This document shows, piece after piece, positions 6,244 through 12,692 of a stretch of 12,692 nucleotides of DNA. The position numbers were made by a program, and so were the translations under genes. Within the stretch, counting starts at the first letter, position 1, and each line of letters begins with the position of its first letter. The notes under the pieces are model-generated. The model saw only the letters and a program-made list of their open reading frames with translations, did not search any database and was not told the origin of the DNA. Source of the DNA: an uncultured Clostridium sp. (GTDB taxonomy: Bacteria; Bacillota; Clostridia; Clostridiales; Clostridiaceae); assembly GCA_937927335.1 (NCBI GenBank), contig CALBDU010000088.1, positions 1-12,692 on the forward strand, given 5' to 3'.

Positions 6244-7701
6244 CTATACCTTTGGCTTCATTTTGTGCCAATCTGTAGAACTTTCAAAACTGTATGCCAG
6301 ATTGAACAACACATCTTCCCTGTAATAATCTCCAATAATCTGAAGTCCTGCAGGAAGGTCATTGACCATGCCGCAAGGTATTGAAATCCCGGGAAGTCCT
6401 GCCACATTAACGGGAACTGTATATACATCAGATAAGTACATGGACAATACATCACCAGATTTTTCACCTATCTTGAAGGCTGTTGTAGGAGAAGTAGGAC
6501 ATACAATAGCGTCAAACTCCTTCAACACTTTGCTGAAATCATTTTTTATCAGATTTCTGACCTTAAGGGCCTTTTTATAATATGCATCATAATACCCTGC
6601 TGATAATACATATGTACCCAGCATTATCCTTCTCTTAACTTCAGGACCAAAGCCCTGGCTTCTTGACTTATAATATATATCTACAGCATCCTCAAATTCT
6701 GCAGCTCTATGGCCGTATCTGATGCCGTCAAACCTGGCAAGGTTTGATGAAGCCTCAGCACTGCTTATTATGTAGTATGCCGCCAGGGAATAATCTGATA
6801 AAGGCAGCGAGCATTCCTTAACCTCTGCTCCATTCTCCTCAAACACCTTCAGGGCATCAAATACAGCTTTTCTAACCTGAGGATCCAGGCCTTCCCCGAA
6901 ATATTCCCTTGGAACACCAATTTTCATTCCTTTAACATCTTTTTTAAGACTCTGTTTGTAATTTTGTACAGCTATATCTGCAGTAGTGGAATCCCTGTGG
7001 TCCATACCAGATATATACTGGTTAAGCAATGCGCAGTCCTCAACATCTCTGGCAAAGGTTCCAATCTGATCCAAAGTGGAACCAAAGGCTACAGCACCAT
7101 ATCTGGAAACCCTTCCATAGGTTGGCTTTAATCCTACCACTCCGCATAATGAAGCAGGCTGTCTTACAGAGCCACCTGTATCAGTACCCAGCGAAAGAGG
7201 TGATTCAGAGGCTGCAACACATACCGCAGAGCCCCCCGATGAGCCTCCCGGAACCCTCTCCAGATCCCATGGGTTTCTGGTGGTCTGCAGGGCGCTGTTT
7301 TCTGTGGAGGATCCCATGGCATATTCATCCATGTTAACCTTCCCCAGTATAATACCATCCTGTTCTTTGATTTTTTCGATTACATGGGCATCATAGGGGG
7401 AAATATATCCCTGAAGCATTTTGGAAGCACAGGAATTCTGCATGCCTTTAACACTGATGTTATCCTTGATGGAAACAGGAATTCCTGCAAGATTTCCAAT
7501 AGCTTTGCCTGCTTCAATTTTTCCATCAAGTTCCCTTGCCTTGTTATAAGCTTCCTCTTCTGCAAGGTAAAGATATGCCCCCAGCTTTGAATCTACGTCT
7601 TTTATCCTTTTAAAATGTGAATTTACTACTTCTTCTACTTTAACTTCCTTATTTTTTATCAGCTCCAGCAGTTCATGAGCTGTGAACAAGTTTAAATCCA
7701 T
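6244..7701 (-). CDS. gatA: Asp-tRNA(Asn)/Glu-tRNA(Gln) amidotransferase subunit A
   Basis: A 485-residue amidase-signature enzyme, the glutaminase of the GatCAB complex. It releases ammonia from glutamine and passes it to GatB for conversion of Glu-tRNA(Gln) or Asp-tRNA(Asn). The Ser-cisSer-Lys triad is intact: K79 in PVSIKDN, S154 in the glycine/serine-rich PGGSSGGSA stretch, and S178 in GTDTGGSVRQPA. These positions agree with my recollection of S. aureus GatA numbering. The frame extends to a TTG 5 codons upstream, but that codon overlaps the ribosome binding site TTGGAGGA. The ATG at 7701, about 8 bases after it, gives the normal N-terminus (MDLNLFTAHEL). It is separated from gatC by 20 bases and from gatB by 16, so the three are one operon. 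Confidence 0.98.
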   Translation of the reverse strand: MDLNLFTAHELLELIKNKEVKVEEVVNSHFKRIKDVDSKLGAYLYLAEEEAYNKARELDGKIEAGKAIGNLAGIPVSIKDNISVKGMQNSCASKMLQGYISPYDAHVIEKIKEQDGIILGKVNMDEYAMGSSTENSALQTTRNPWDLERVPGGSSGGSAVCVAASESPLSLGTDTGGSVRQPASLCGVVGLKPTYGRVSRYGAVAFGSTLDQIGTFARDVEDCALLNQYISGMDHRDSTTADIAVQNYKQSLKKDVKGMKIGVPREYFGEGLDPQVRKAVFDALKVFEENGAEVKECSLPLSDYSLAAYYIISSAEASSNLARFDGIRYGHRAAEFEDAVDIYYKSRSQGFGPEVKRRIMLGTYVLSAGYYDAYYKKALKVRNLIKNDFSKVLKEFDAIVCPTSPTTAFKIGEKSGDVLSMYLSDVYTVPVNVAGLPGISIPCGMVNDLPAGLQIIGDYYREDVLFNLAYSFESSTDWHKMKPKV

Positions 7702-7721
7702 CTTTGTATCCTCCAATATGA

Positions 7722-8009
7722 TTAATCGATTATTTTAGGCACTACAATGTACCCTTCCAGGCTTTGAGGCGCATTACCAACTACTTCCTCCACCTTCATG
7801 GATGGCTGTATTTCATCCTCCCTGAATTTATTCTCAATGTAATAAGGATTTACAATTATCTCTTCTTCTTCAGTATGGAGTTCATTTAGCTTTTCAATAT
7901 ATCCCAATACTTTATTTAAATCGTTTATCAAGGAATCCTTTTCCACTTCACTAAATTCAAGCCTTGCAAGTTTAGCAACATGTTCTACATCCTTTTTTGA
8001 AACTGACAT
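7722..8009 (-). CDS. gatC: Asp-tRNA(Asn)/Glu-tRNA(Gln) amidotransferase subunit C
   Basis: A 95-residue small subunit that wraps around the GatA-GatB interface and stabilises the heterotrimer. It has no catalytic residues of its own. Family hallmarks are the N-terminal helix DVEHVAKLARLEFSE and the C-terminal NAPQSLEGYIVVPKIID, which resembles the usual NAP-x(4)-GY-x-VPKV end. The reading frame is open for 16 more codons to 8057, but the ATG at 8009 is preceded by GAGAGGG at good spacing and gives the normal length. The extra upstream residues are Lys-rich, unlike the family, and would begin in the promoter region. It is first in the gatC-gatA-gatB operon, which implies that this organism makes Gln-tRNA(Gln), and perhaps Asn-tRNA(Asn), by transamidation. 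Confidence 0.96.
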   Translation of the reverse strand: MSVSKKDVEHVAKLARLEFSEVEKDSLINDLNKVLGYIEKLNELHTEEEEIIVNPYYIENKFREDEIQPSMKVEEVVGNAPQSLEGYIVVPKIID

Positions 8010-8057
8010 GATATCCCTCTCTTTCTTCTTTGTAAAATAACATTTATATTTTACCAC

Positions 8058-8085
8058 ATAATATGCAAAAAAGTAGGATTTACAA
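8058..8085 (-). promoter_or_regulatory. possible gatCAB promoter overlapping the upstream terminator
   Basis: On the minus strand TTGTAA (8085-8080, 4 of 6 matches to the -35 box) and TATTAT (8063-8058, 5 of 6 matches to the -10 box) are separated by 16 bases. The -35 box would lie in the loop and second arm of the terminator hairpin at 8073-8097. Predicted transcription starts about 40 bases before gatC. The match is modest. Its main support is that gatC follows a strong terminator and so needs a promoter within these 50-90 bases. Confidence 0.35.
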
Positions 8086-8097
8086 AGTAAATCCTAC
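8067..8097 (-). terminator. Rho-independent terminator of the 89-residue membrane protein gene
   Basis: On the minus strand a perfect 11-bp stem, GTAGGATTTAC paired with GTAAATCCTAC (8097-8087 and 8083-8073), closes a 3-base loop and is followed directly by six T (8072-8067). It begins 8 bases after the TAG stop at 8106. It insulates the gat operon from the upstream unit. Confidence 0.88.
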
Positions 8098-8105
8098 AAA
8101 TAATT

Positions 8106-8375
8106 CTAATAAACCTTCATATATATAAAAAACATTGTGCCTGCTGCCAATACCATGCAGCAAAGTGAATAAACCAAATTCTTTAGTTTATGCTTATAGT
8201 CAAACATACTAATTCCAAAAAAAAGCATTGTGAAAAATATGCTCCACTCAAGAGTGTAGTAACTGTCAAAGTATTTTATATATGTAAACTGATATGTGGT
8301 GAGCAGCGTAAGTATTAAAGTTAGTACTGTAAAAATAACCGCTGTCCATTTGAATGCATTTATGGCATTTTTCAT
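8106..8375 (-). CDS. 89-residue three-span membrane protein, unknown function
   Basis: I do not recognise the family. Three hydrophobic segments are visible at about residues 8-28 (rich in Leu/Thr/Val), 42-58 (Trp/Phe/Met-rich) and 66-86 (with a Cys-Cys pair at 72-73). The Lys-rich stretch between spans 2 and 3 (DYKHKLKN) and the Lys near the N-terminus would place the loop after span 2 and the N-terminus in the cytoplasm only if one segment does not fully cross, so topology is uncertain. The ATG at 8375 follows AGGTGA by about 7 bases. The gene has its own promoter (8421-8449) and its own terminator (8067-8097). It is therefore a single-gene unit between ligA and gatC, on the same strand as both. 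Confidence 0.75.
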   Translation of the reverse strand: MKNAINAFKWTAVIFTVLTLILTLLTTYQFTYIKYFDSYYTLEWSIFFTMLFFGISMFDYKHKLKNLVYSLCCMVLAAGTMFFIYMKVY

Positions 8376-8420
8376 TTTCTTTTCACCTGCTAATTTTTTA
8401 TTTAACCATAGTATGCCTTA

Positions 8421-8449
8421 ATAATAACTCGGATTATATTATTTGTAAA
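8421..8449 (-). promoter_or_regulatory. sigma-A promoter for the 89-residue membrane protein gene
   Basis: On the minus strand TTTACA (8449-8444, 5 of 6 matches) and TATTAT (8426-8421, 5 of 6) are separated by exactly 17 bases. Predicted transcription starts near 8414, about 38 bases before the ATG. The -35 box sits just 5 bases after the ligA stop codon. No terminator is visible between ligA and this promoter, so some ligA transcripts may continue into the small gene. Confidence 0.6.
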
Positions 8450-8453
8450 TACT

Positions 8454-10457
8454 CTATATAATGCCAAGCTCCTTAAGGTCATCCTCGTTGATTATCTTAA
8501 TTCCAAGCTCCATAGCCTTATCGTATTTTGATCCGGGATCGGCTCCGGCGATTACAAAATCTGTTTTTTTGCTTACGCTTCCGGACACATTTGCTCCCAA
8601 AGCCTCAAGCTTATCTTTAATGCCAGTTCTTGTAAACCCTACAAGGGATCCAGTAACTACTACTGTTTTTCCTTTAAAAATGTTGTCTTTAGCTTCCTGT
8701 AGCATTTCATCTTTTGGCTTCACACCTGCCTGAAATAATTCATTTATGCTTTCTATTATCTTTCCCTGTTTAAAGAATTCTATTATGCTGTTTGCAACAA
8801 TATCTCCTATATCATTAATTGCAACAAGCTCTTCAAAGGTGGCATTTTTAACTTTCTCAAAGGTTTTAAAGTTTATGGCCAGATCTCTGGCAGTTTTTTT
8901 GCCAACATTGGGAATGCCCAAGGCATAAATAAACGCATCCAGATCACATACCTTGCTTTTTTCAATGGATTCTAAAAGATTTTGGGCTTTTTTATCACCA
9001 AATCTCTCCAAGTCAAGAAGCTGTTCCTTTTTAATACTGTATAGCTCAGCAATGGATTTTATGTTAAGCTCCTCAAAGAGCTGTTCAGCTGTTTTCTCAC
9101 TGAAGCCTTCTATATTCATTGCCTCCCTGCTTCCAAAATGCACTATGCTTTTAACCATCTGAGGCTTACAGGATAATGTATTTTCACAAAAATAGTGGAC
9201 ACCCTCCTGTATAAGCTGGCTGCCGCAGTATGGGCATTTGTCCGGAGGTATAATTTCCCTGGTTTCATTGTCATCACCATCTGCCACTCCCATTATTTCC
9301 GGTATTACATCATTTGATCTCCTTACGAAAACAGTACTGCCTATTCTAACTGACTTTCTCCTAATATCATCCATATTGTTCAGAGTTGCCCTTTTCACCG
9401 TCACTCCGGCCAGTTCCAGGGGCTCCAGCAGTGCGGTTGGTGTTACCCTTCCGCTTCTTCCTACGTTCCATTCCACATCCAGAAGTGTTGTAGTAGCTTC
9501 CTTAGCTTCAAATTTATATGCTATGGCCCATTTAGGAAACTTAATTGTATTTCCCAGTACAGCTCTGGTTCTTATATGGTTTATTACAATAACCACTCCA
9601 TCTATGTCAAAATCAAGATCATCCCTGATAATATCCATTTTATTGCATTCATCCTCTATGGTGTCCAGATCATTGCAGACCTTGATATAATCATCCACCG
9701 GAAACCCTTTTTCTTTTATAAAATCCATCATTTCCAGATAGGTTTCAAAATTATCGCCTTCGTTATAGCCTACATCATAAAAATATGCAGACAAGCCACG
9801 CTTTGCCGTTTCAGCTACATTTAGATTTCTCAGCGCTCCAGCAGCTCCATTTCTCATATTTTTTAGAGGGACCTCTGAAGTCTCATTATATCTTTTAAAA
9901 GCATCCTTTGTCATAACTGCTTCGCCGTGAATTTCAATAACATGATTATTATTAATTTTTAAGGGTACGGACTTTATAGTTTTGACCTGTGGTGTTATTT
10001 CCTCCCCTACCACTCCTGTTCCCCTGGTGGCAGCCTTTACAAGTATCCCATCTTCATCATAGGTACAGTTTATGGTAAGGCCGTCAAATTTTTTTGTAAG
10101 AACATATGATAAAGCCGGAAGTTTTTCTTCATGACTTGAATTGTATTCTTCCAACGCCTTTAAATTCCTTTTATGCCATTCCCTTATGTCATTAAAATTT
10201 TGTGCTTTATCAAGACTCCACAACCTTGCTTTATGGGTATATTTTTTAAACTCCGCCAGAGTTTCATCTCCCACCCTTTGCGTTGGCGAGTATGGCAGTA
10301 CAATTCCCGTTTCTTTTTCAAGCCTAACCAATTCATCATACATTTCATCATAGTCCTTATCAGAAACTACGGGATTATCAAGGACATAATACGAATACGC
10401 ATAGCTGTTAAGCTTATCAATCAATGAATTAATTAATTCTGTTTTTGAATTATCCAT
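8454..10457 (-). CDS. ligA: NAD+-dependent DNA ligase
   Basis: A 667-residue ligase, normal length, sealing nicks in replication and repair with NAD+ as cofactor. Domain order: Ia NAD-binding domain with the YxxY-type pattern and DKDYDEMYDEL (33-43), nucleotidyltransferase domain with catalytic K123 in KFDG (123-126), E179 in HGE, R202/R210 in NMRNGAAGALRN, and K315 in AIAYKF. An OB fold follows, then a zinc finger (C408, C411, C424, C430), helix-hairpin-helix repeats and a BRCT domain from about 590 to the end. Relative to E. coli LigA, two conserved positions differ: the Glu two residues before the catalytic Lys is T121, and the motif IV Lys (DGVVIK) is V291. The rest of the protein looks intact, so I expect an active, clostridial-type variant. 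The ATG at 10457 follows GGGGG and lies 9 bases after pcrA, so the two form an operon. Confidence 0.97.
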   Translation of the reverse strand: MDNSKTELINSLIDKLNSYAYSYYVLDNPVVSDKDYDEMYDELVRLEKETGIVLPYSPTQRVGDETLAEFKKYTHKARLWSLDKAQNFNDIREWHKRNLKALEEYNSSHEEKLPALSYVLTKKFDGLTINCTYDEDGILVKAATRGTGVVGEEITPQVKTIKSVPLKINNNHVIEIHGEAVMTKDAFKRYNETSEVPLKNMRNGAAGALRNLNVAETAKRGLSAYFYDVGYNEGDNFETYLEMMDFIKEKGFPVDDYIKVCNDLDTIEDECNKMDIIRDDLDFDIDGVVIVINHIRTRAVLGNTIKFPKWAIAYKFEAKEATTTLLDVEWNVGRSGRVTPTALLEPLELAGVTVKRATLNNMDDIRRKSVRIGSTVFVRRSNDVIPEIMGVADGDDNETREIIPPDKCPYCGSQLIQEGVHYFCENTLSCKPQMVKSIVHFGSREAMNIEGFSEKTAEQLFEELNIKSIAELYSIKKEQLLDLERFGDKKAQNLLESIEKSKVCDLDAFIYALGIPNVGKKTARDLAINFKTFEKVKNATFEELVAINDIGDIVANSIIEFFKQGKIIESINELFQAGVKPKDEMLQEAKDNIFKGKTVVVTGSLVGFTRTGIKDKLEALGANVSGSVSKKTDFVIAGADPGSKYDKAMELGIKIINEDDLKELGII

Positions 10458-10466
10458 AATATCCCC

Positions 10467-12635
10467 CTAAACTGCCTCCAGTGGTGCAACACCCAGCATT
10501 AATATTTTAACCCCCATTTTGTCAAAGGCTATTGTCAATTTTACATCCTGCCCGGATTTGGATATACTTACAATGGTTCCAACACCAAATTTAACATGCC
10601 TTACCTTCATTCCCACATTTACGGCACTTACCGATAAACTTCCCTTAGGAAACGGTTCCTGAGGCTTTTGAGGCTTCATTGCCGAAACAGGATAGGACGT
10701 TTTATAGCCAGCTGAACCTTCTTTCAACTCCCTGGAAATTTCATTTACAAAATCAGACTGTGCAAAAGCCACCGTCTTGCCAAAGACTCTTCGATTTTCT
10801 GCAGATGTCATATAAAGCCTTTCTCTTGCTCTTGTTATGCCTACATAACAGAGTCTCCTGGATTCTTCCATTTCATTTGGATCATTAAAGGACTGGCTCC
10901 CCGGGAAAATACCATTTTCCATACCTGCCATAAACACCACTGGAAATTCAAGACCCTTAGCGCTATGCACAGTCATCATTACTACAGAGTCTGTATCCTG
11001 GTCGAAGTTGTCAATATCAGATACCAAAGTCACCTTCTCAAGAAACGCAGACAAGGAAGGATCTTCGGAGCCGCTTTCAAATTCTACCGCTGCAGAAACC
11101 AGTTCCTTAAGGTTTTCAACTCTGCTTATATCATCAATATCCTTTGAATTTTTCAATTCGTTCAAATAGCCTGTAGTGTGCAATATCTCTTCGATAAGCT
11201 TTGATACCTTTACATTATCCTTTGACCTTACAAAGCTGTTTATAAGACTGACAAATTTTTTAATGGAGGTGGTGCTTCTTGAGGTAAGTCCTGCCACCTG
11301 GTCCACTTCCAGAAGAATACTATACATGCATTCGTCCATGGAAACTGCAAAATCCTGAACTTTTTGAACTGTAGCATCACCTATATTTCTTTTTGGAACG
11401 TTAATGATTCTTTTCAGGCTTATATCATCTAAGGGATTATTAATAAATTTAAGGTAAGCAAGAATATCCTTGATTTCTTTTCTGTCATAAAATTTAAGTC
11501 CGCCTATTATCCTGTAGGGTATGTTATCCCTGATAAAAATGTCTTCAAAAATTCTTGACTGGGCATTGGTTCTGTAAAGTATGGCAAAATCCTTAAAGCT
11601 CCTTTGTTCATCTCTGATTAGCCTTTTTATTTCCCTTGCAGCATATCTGCCCTCCTCCACATCTGTAGCCGCCCTGTAGACCATTATCTTATCTCCGGGC
11701 TCACTGTCCGTTCTGAGCTTCTTGTCTTTTCTGTTAAAATTGTTCTTAATAACATTGTTTGCTGCTGCAAGTATATTTGCCTTTGACCTGTAGTTTTGCT
11801 CCAGCTTGATTACCTTTGCATTTGGATAATCCCTTTCAAACTCCAGTATATTCCTTATGTCAGCGCCTCTCCAGGCATATATGCACTGATCATCGTCTCC
11901 TACCACACATATATTTTTATGTGCCTCAGCCAGCATTCTTACAAATTCATACTGGGACTTGTTAGTATCCTGGTATTCATCCACCATTATGTATTTAAAC
12001 TTTTTCTGGTAAAATTCCAGTACATCCCTGTTTTTACGAAACAGTTCCACAGTTTTGTATATAAGGTCATCAAAATCCAGTGCATTATTGCTCTTAAGCT
12101 TCTTCTGGTAAAGCAGGTACACATCTGCAATTTTATTCATTCTGAAATTACGCTCTGCGTTCTTTTTAAATTCAGATGGAGATATTAGATTGTCCTTTTG
12201 TTCACCAATCTTATTTATAATTTCTCTGTCCGTAATATCCTTTTCATTTATGTTAAGCTCTTCCATACACTGCTTTATAAGCACCTTCTGATCATAGGTG
12301 TCATATATGGCAAAATTCTTATTGAAACCCAGTTTGTCTATCTCACGTCTTAAAATTCTCACACAGCTTGAATGAAAAGTGGAGACCCACATATTATCAG
12401 CCTCGCTACCTATTATATTCCTTACTCTATCCTTCATTTCGCCTGCAGCCTTATTTGTAAAGGTTATGGCTAGTATCTGGGAAGGATATATATTTAAATC
12501 TTTTATCATATGGGCAATTCTGTAGGTTAAAACCCTGGTCTTTCCCGAGCCTGCCCCGGCCAGTATCAAAAGCGGGCCATCGACAGCTTTAACTGCTTCA
12601 TACTGCTCTTTATTCAAAAGCCTTGATAAATCCAA
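10467..12635 (-). CDS. pcrA: ATP-dependent 3'-5' DNA helicase PcrA (UvrD/Rep family)
   Basis: A 722-residue superfamily 1A helicase, the Firmicute counterpart of UvrD, acting in nucleotide excision repair, rolling-circle plasmid replication and clearing of recombinase or RNA polymerase from DNA. Motifs in order: Q motif LNKEQ (7-11), Walker A GAGSGKT (27-33), Ia ITFTNKAAGEM (about 57-67), Walker B DEYQDTN (219-225), III GDDDQCIYAWRGAD (246-259), IV NYRS (281-284), then V (VHSAKGLEFP) and VI (YVGITRARERLY). The last 50 or so residues form the Tudor-like domain (VRHVKFGVGTIVSI), known in PcrA/UvrD to contact RNA polymerase. The frame opens at a GTG at 12644, but this overlaps the ribosome binding site GAGGAG. 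The TTG at 12635, 8 bases downstream, gives the expected start MDLSRLLNKEQ. It is followed by ligA after 9 bases. Its promoter probably lies beyond the window. Confidence 0.97.
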   Translation of the reverse strand: MDLSRLLNKEQYEAVKAVDGPLLILAGAGSGKTRVLTYRIAHMIKDLNIYPSQILAITFTNKAAGEMKDRVRNIIGSEADNMWVSTFHSSCVRILRREIDKLGFNKNFAIYDTYDQKVLIKQCMEELNINEKDITDREIINKIGEQKDNLISPSEFKKNAERNFRMNKIADVYLLYQKKLKSNNALDFDDLIYKTVELFRKNRDVLEFYQKKFKYIMVDEYQDTNKSQYEFVRMLAEAHKNICVVGDDDQCIYAWRGADIRNILEFERDYPNAKVIKLEQNYRSKANILAAANNVIKNNFNRKDKKLRTDSEPGDKIMVYRAATDVEEGRYAAREIKRLIRDEQRSFKDFAILYRTNAQSRIFEDIFIRDNIPYRIIGGLKFYDRKEIKDILAYLKFINNPLDDISLKRIINVPKRNIGDATVQKVQDFAVSMDECMYSILLEVDQVAGLTSRSTTSIKKFVSLINSFVRSKDNVKVSKLIEEILHTTGYLNELKNSKDIDDISRVENLKELVSAAVEFESGSEDPSLSAFLEKVTLVSDIDNFDQDTDSVVMMTVHSAKGLEFPVVFMAGMENGIFPGSQSFNDPNEMEESRRLCYVGITRARERLYMTSAENRRVFGKTVAFAQSDFVNEISRELKEGSAGYKTSYPVSAMKPQKPQEPFPKGSLSVSAVNVGMKVRHVKFGVGTIVSISKSGQDVKLTIAFDKMGVKILMLGVAPLEAV

Positions 12636-12692
12636 AATTATCACTCCTCGTATAATGTAGTTAGAAACATTGATAACAAATCAGTCGGAATT

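Noticed and set aside
8010..8066. T-box or other riboswitch before gatCAB
   Set aside because: The space between the upstream terminator and gatC is under 60 bases, too short for a T-box, and no conserved T-box sequence is seen.
8376..8453. Possible ligA terminator formed by AATAATA/TATTATT
   Set aside because: The stem is purely A-T with no following T run, and the same bases form a better -35/-10 promoter pair for the next gene.
12645..12692. Possible pcrA promoter at the right edge
   Set aside because: TTGTTA with ATTATA or CATTAT gives only weak -10 matches and would start transcription inside the ribosome binding site. The real promoter is probably outside the window.
1..12692. Mobile elements, CRISPR arrays, integrase genes, attachment sites next to the tRNAs
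   Set aside because: No transposase, spaced direct repeats or integrase-like reading frames are visible. The tRNA-adjacent sequence is an ordinary promoter and operon end.

Overview
The window reads as ordinary core chromosome from a low-GC Firmicute, most likely a Clostridium or close relative. The evidence is the AT-rich base composition, strong AGGAGG-type ribosome binding sites, several TTG starts, the gene order pcrA-ligA-gatCAB, a clostridial-looking variant of LigA, and rph-rdgB-yfcE-like genes followed by tRNAs. No mobile element, CRISPR array, prophage or transferred island is visible, and the gene-free gaps are all about 100 bases or shorter.

Layout, left to right: (1) 1-202, a tRNA-Pro(UGG)/tRNA-Gly(UCC) pair on the minus strand with its own strong sigma-A promoter. 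The tRNA-Gly is cut by the window edge. (2) 238-3075, a tightly coupled minus-strand operon transcribed as AIR-synthase/HypE-like ATPase, rph, rdgB, YfcE-like phosphoesterase. Two of its junctions are identical stop/start overlaps (TAATGAGAA). (3) 3168-4774, the only plus-strand genes: an unrecognised 446-residue helical, Cys-rich protein and a 58-residue single-span membrane protein with its own promoter. They end at a bidirectional terminator shared with gatB. (4) 4797-8009, gatC-gatA-gatB, the tRNA-dependent amidotransferase, on the minus strand. (5) 8067-8449, an isolated three-span small membrane protein gene with its own promoter and terminator. (6) 8454-12635, pcrA-ligA on the minus strand: helicase, then NAD+ ligase.

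Most of the window is information-processing housekeeping: DNA unwinding and nick sealing (PcrA, LigA), Gln-tRNA/Asn-tRNA formation (GatCAB), RNA 3'-end processing (Rph), nucleotide-pool cleaning (RdgB) and tRNAs. The genes of unknown role are the plus-strand pair, the 89-residue membrane protein and the HypE-like ATPase. The most distinctive protein-level signal is in LigA. The catalytic KxDG lysine is kept, but two residues that I recall as adenine-pocket residues of E. coli LigA (Glu113 and Lys290) are replaced by Thr and Val. I found nothing that looks like a new multi-gene system. Several start codons are placed downstream of the longest open frame because the ribosome binding site decides them.
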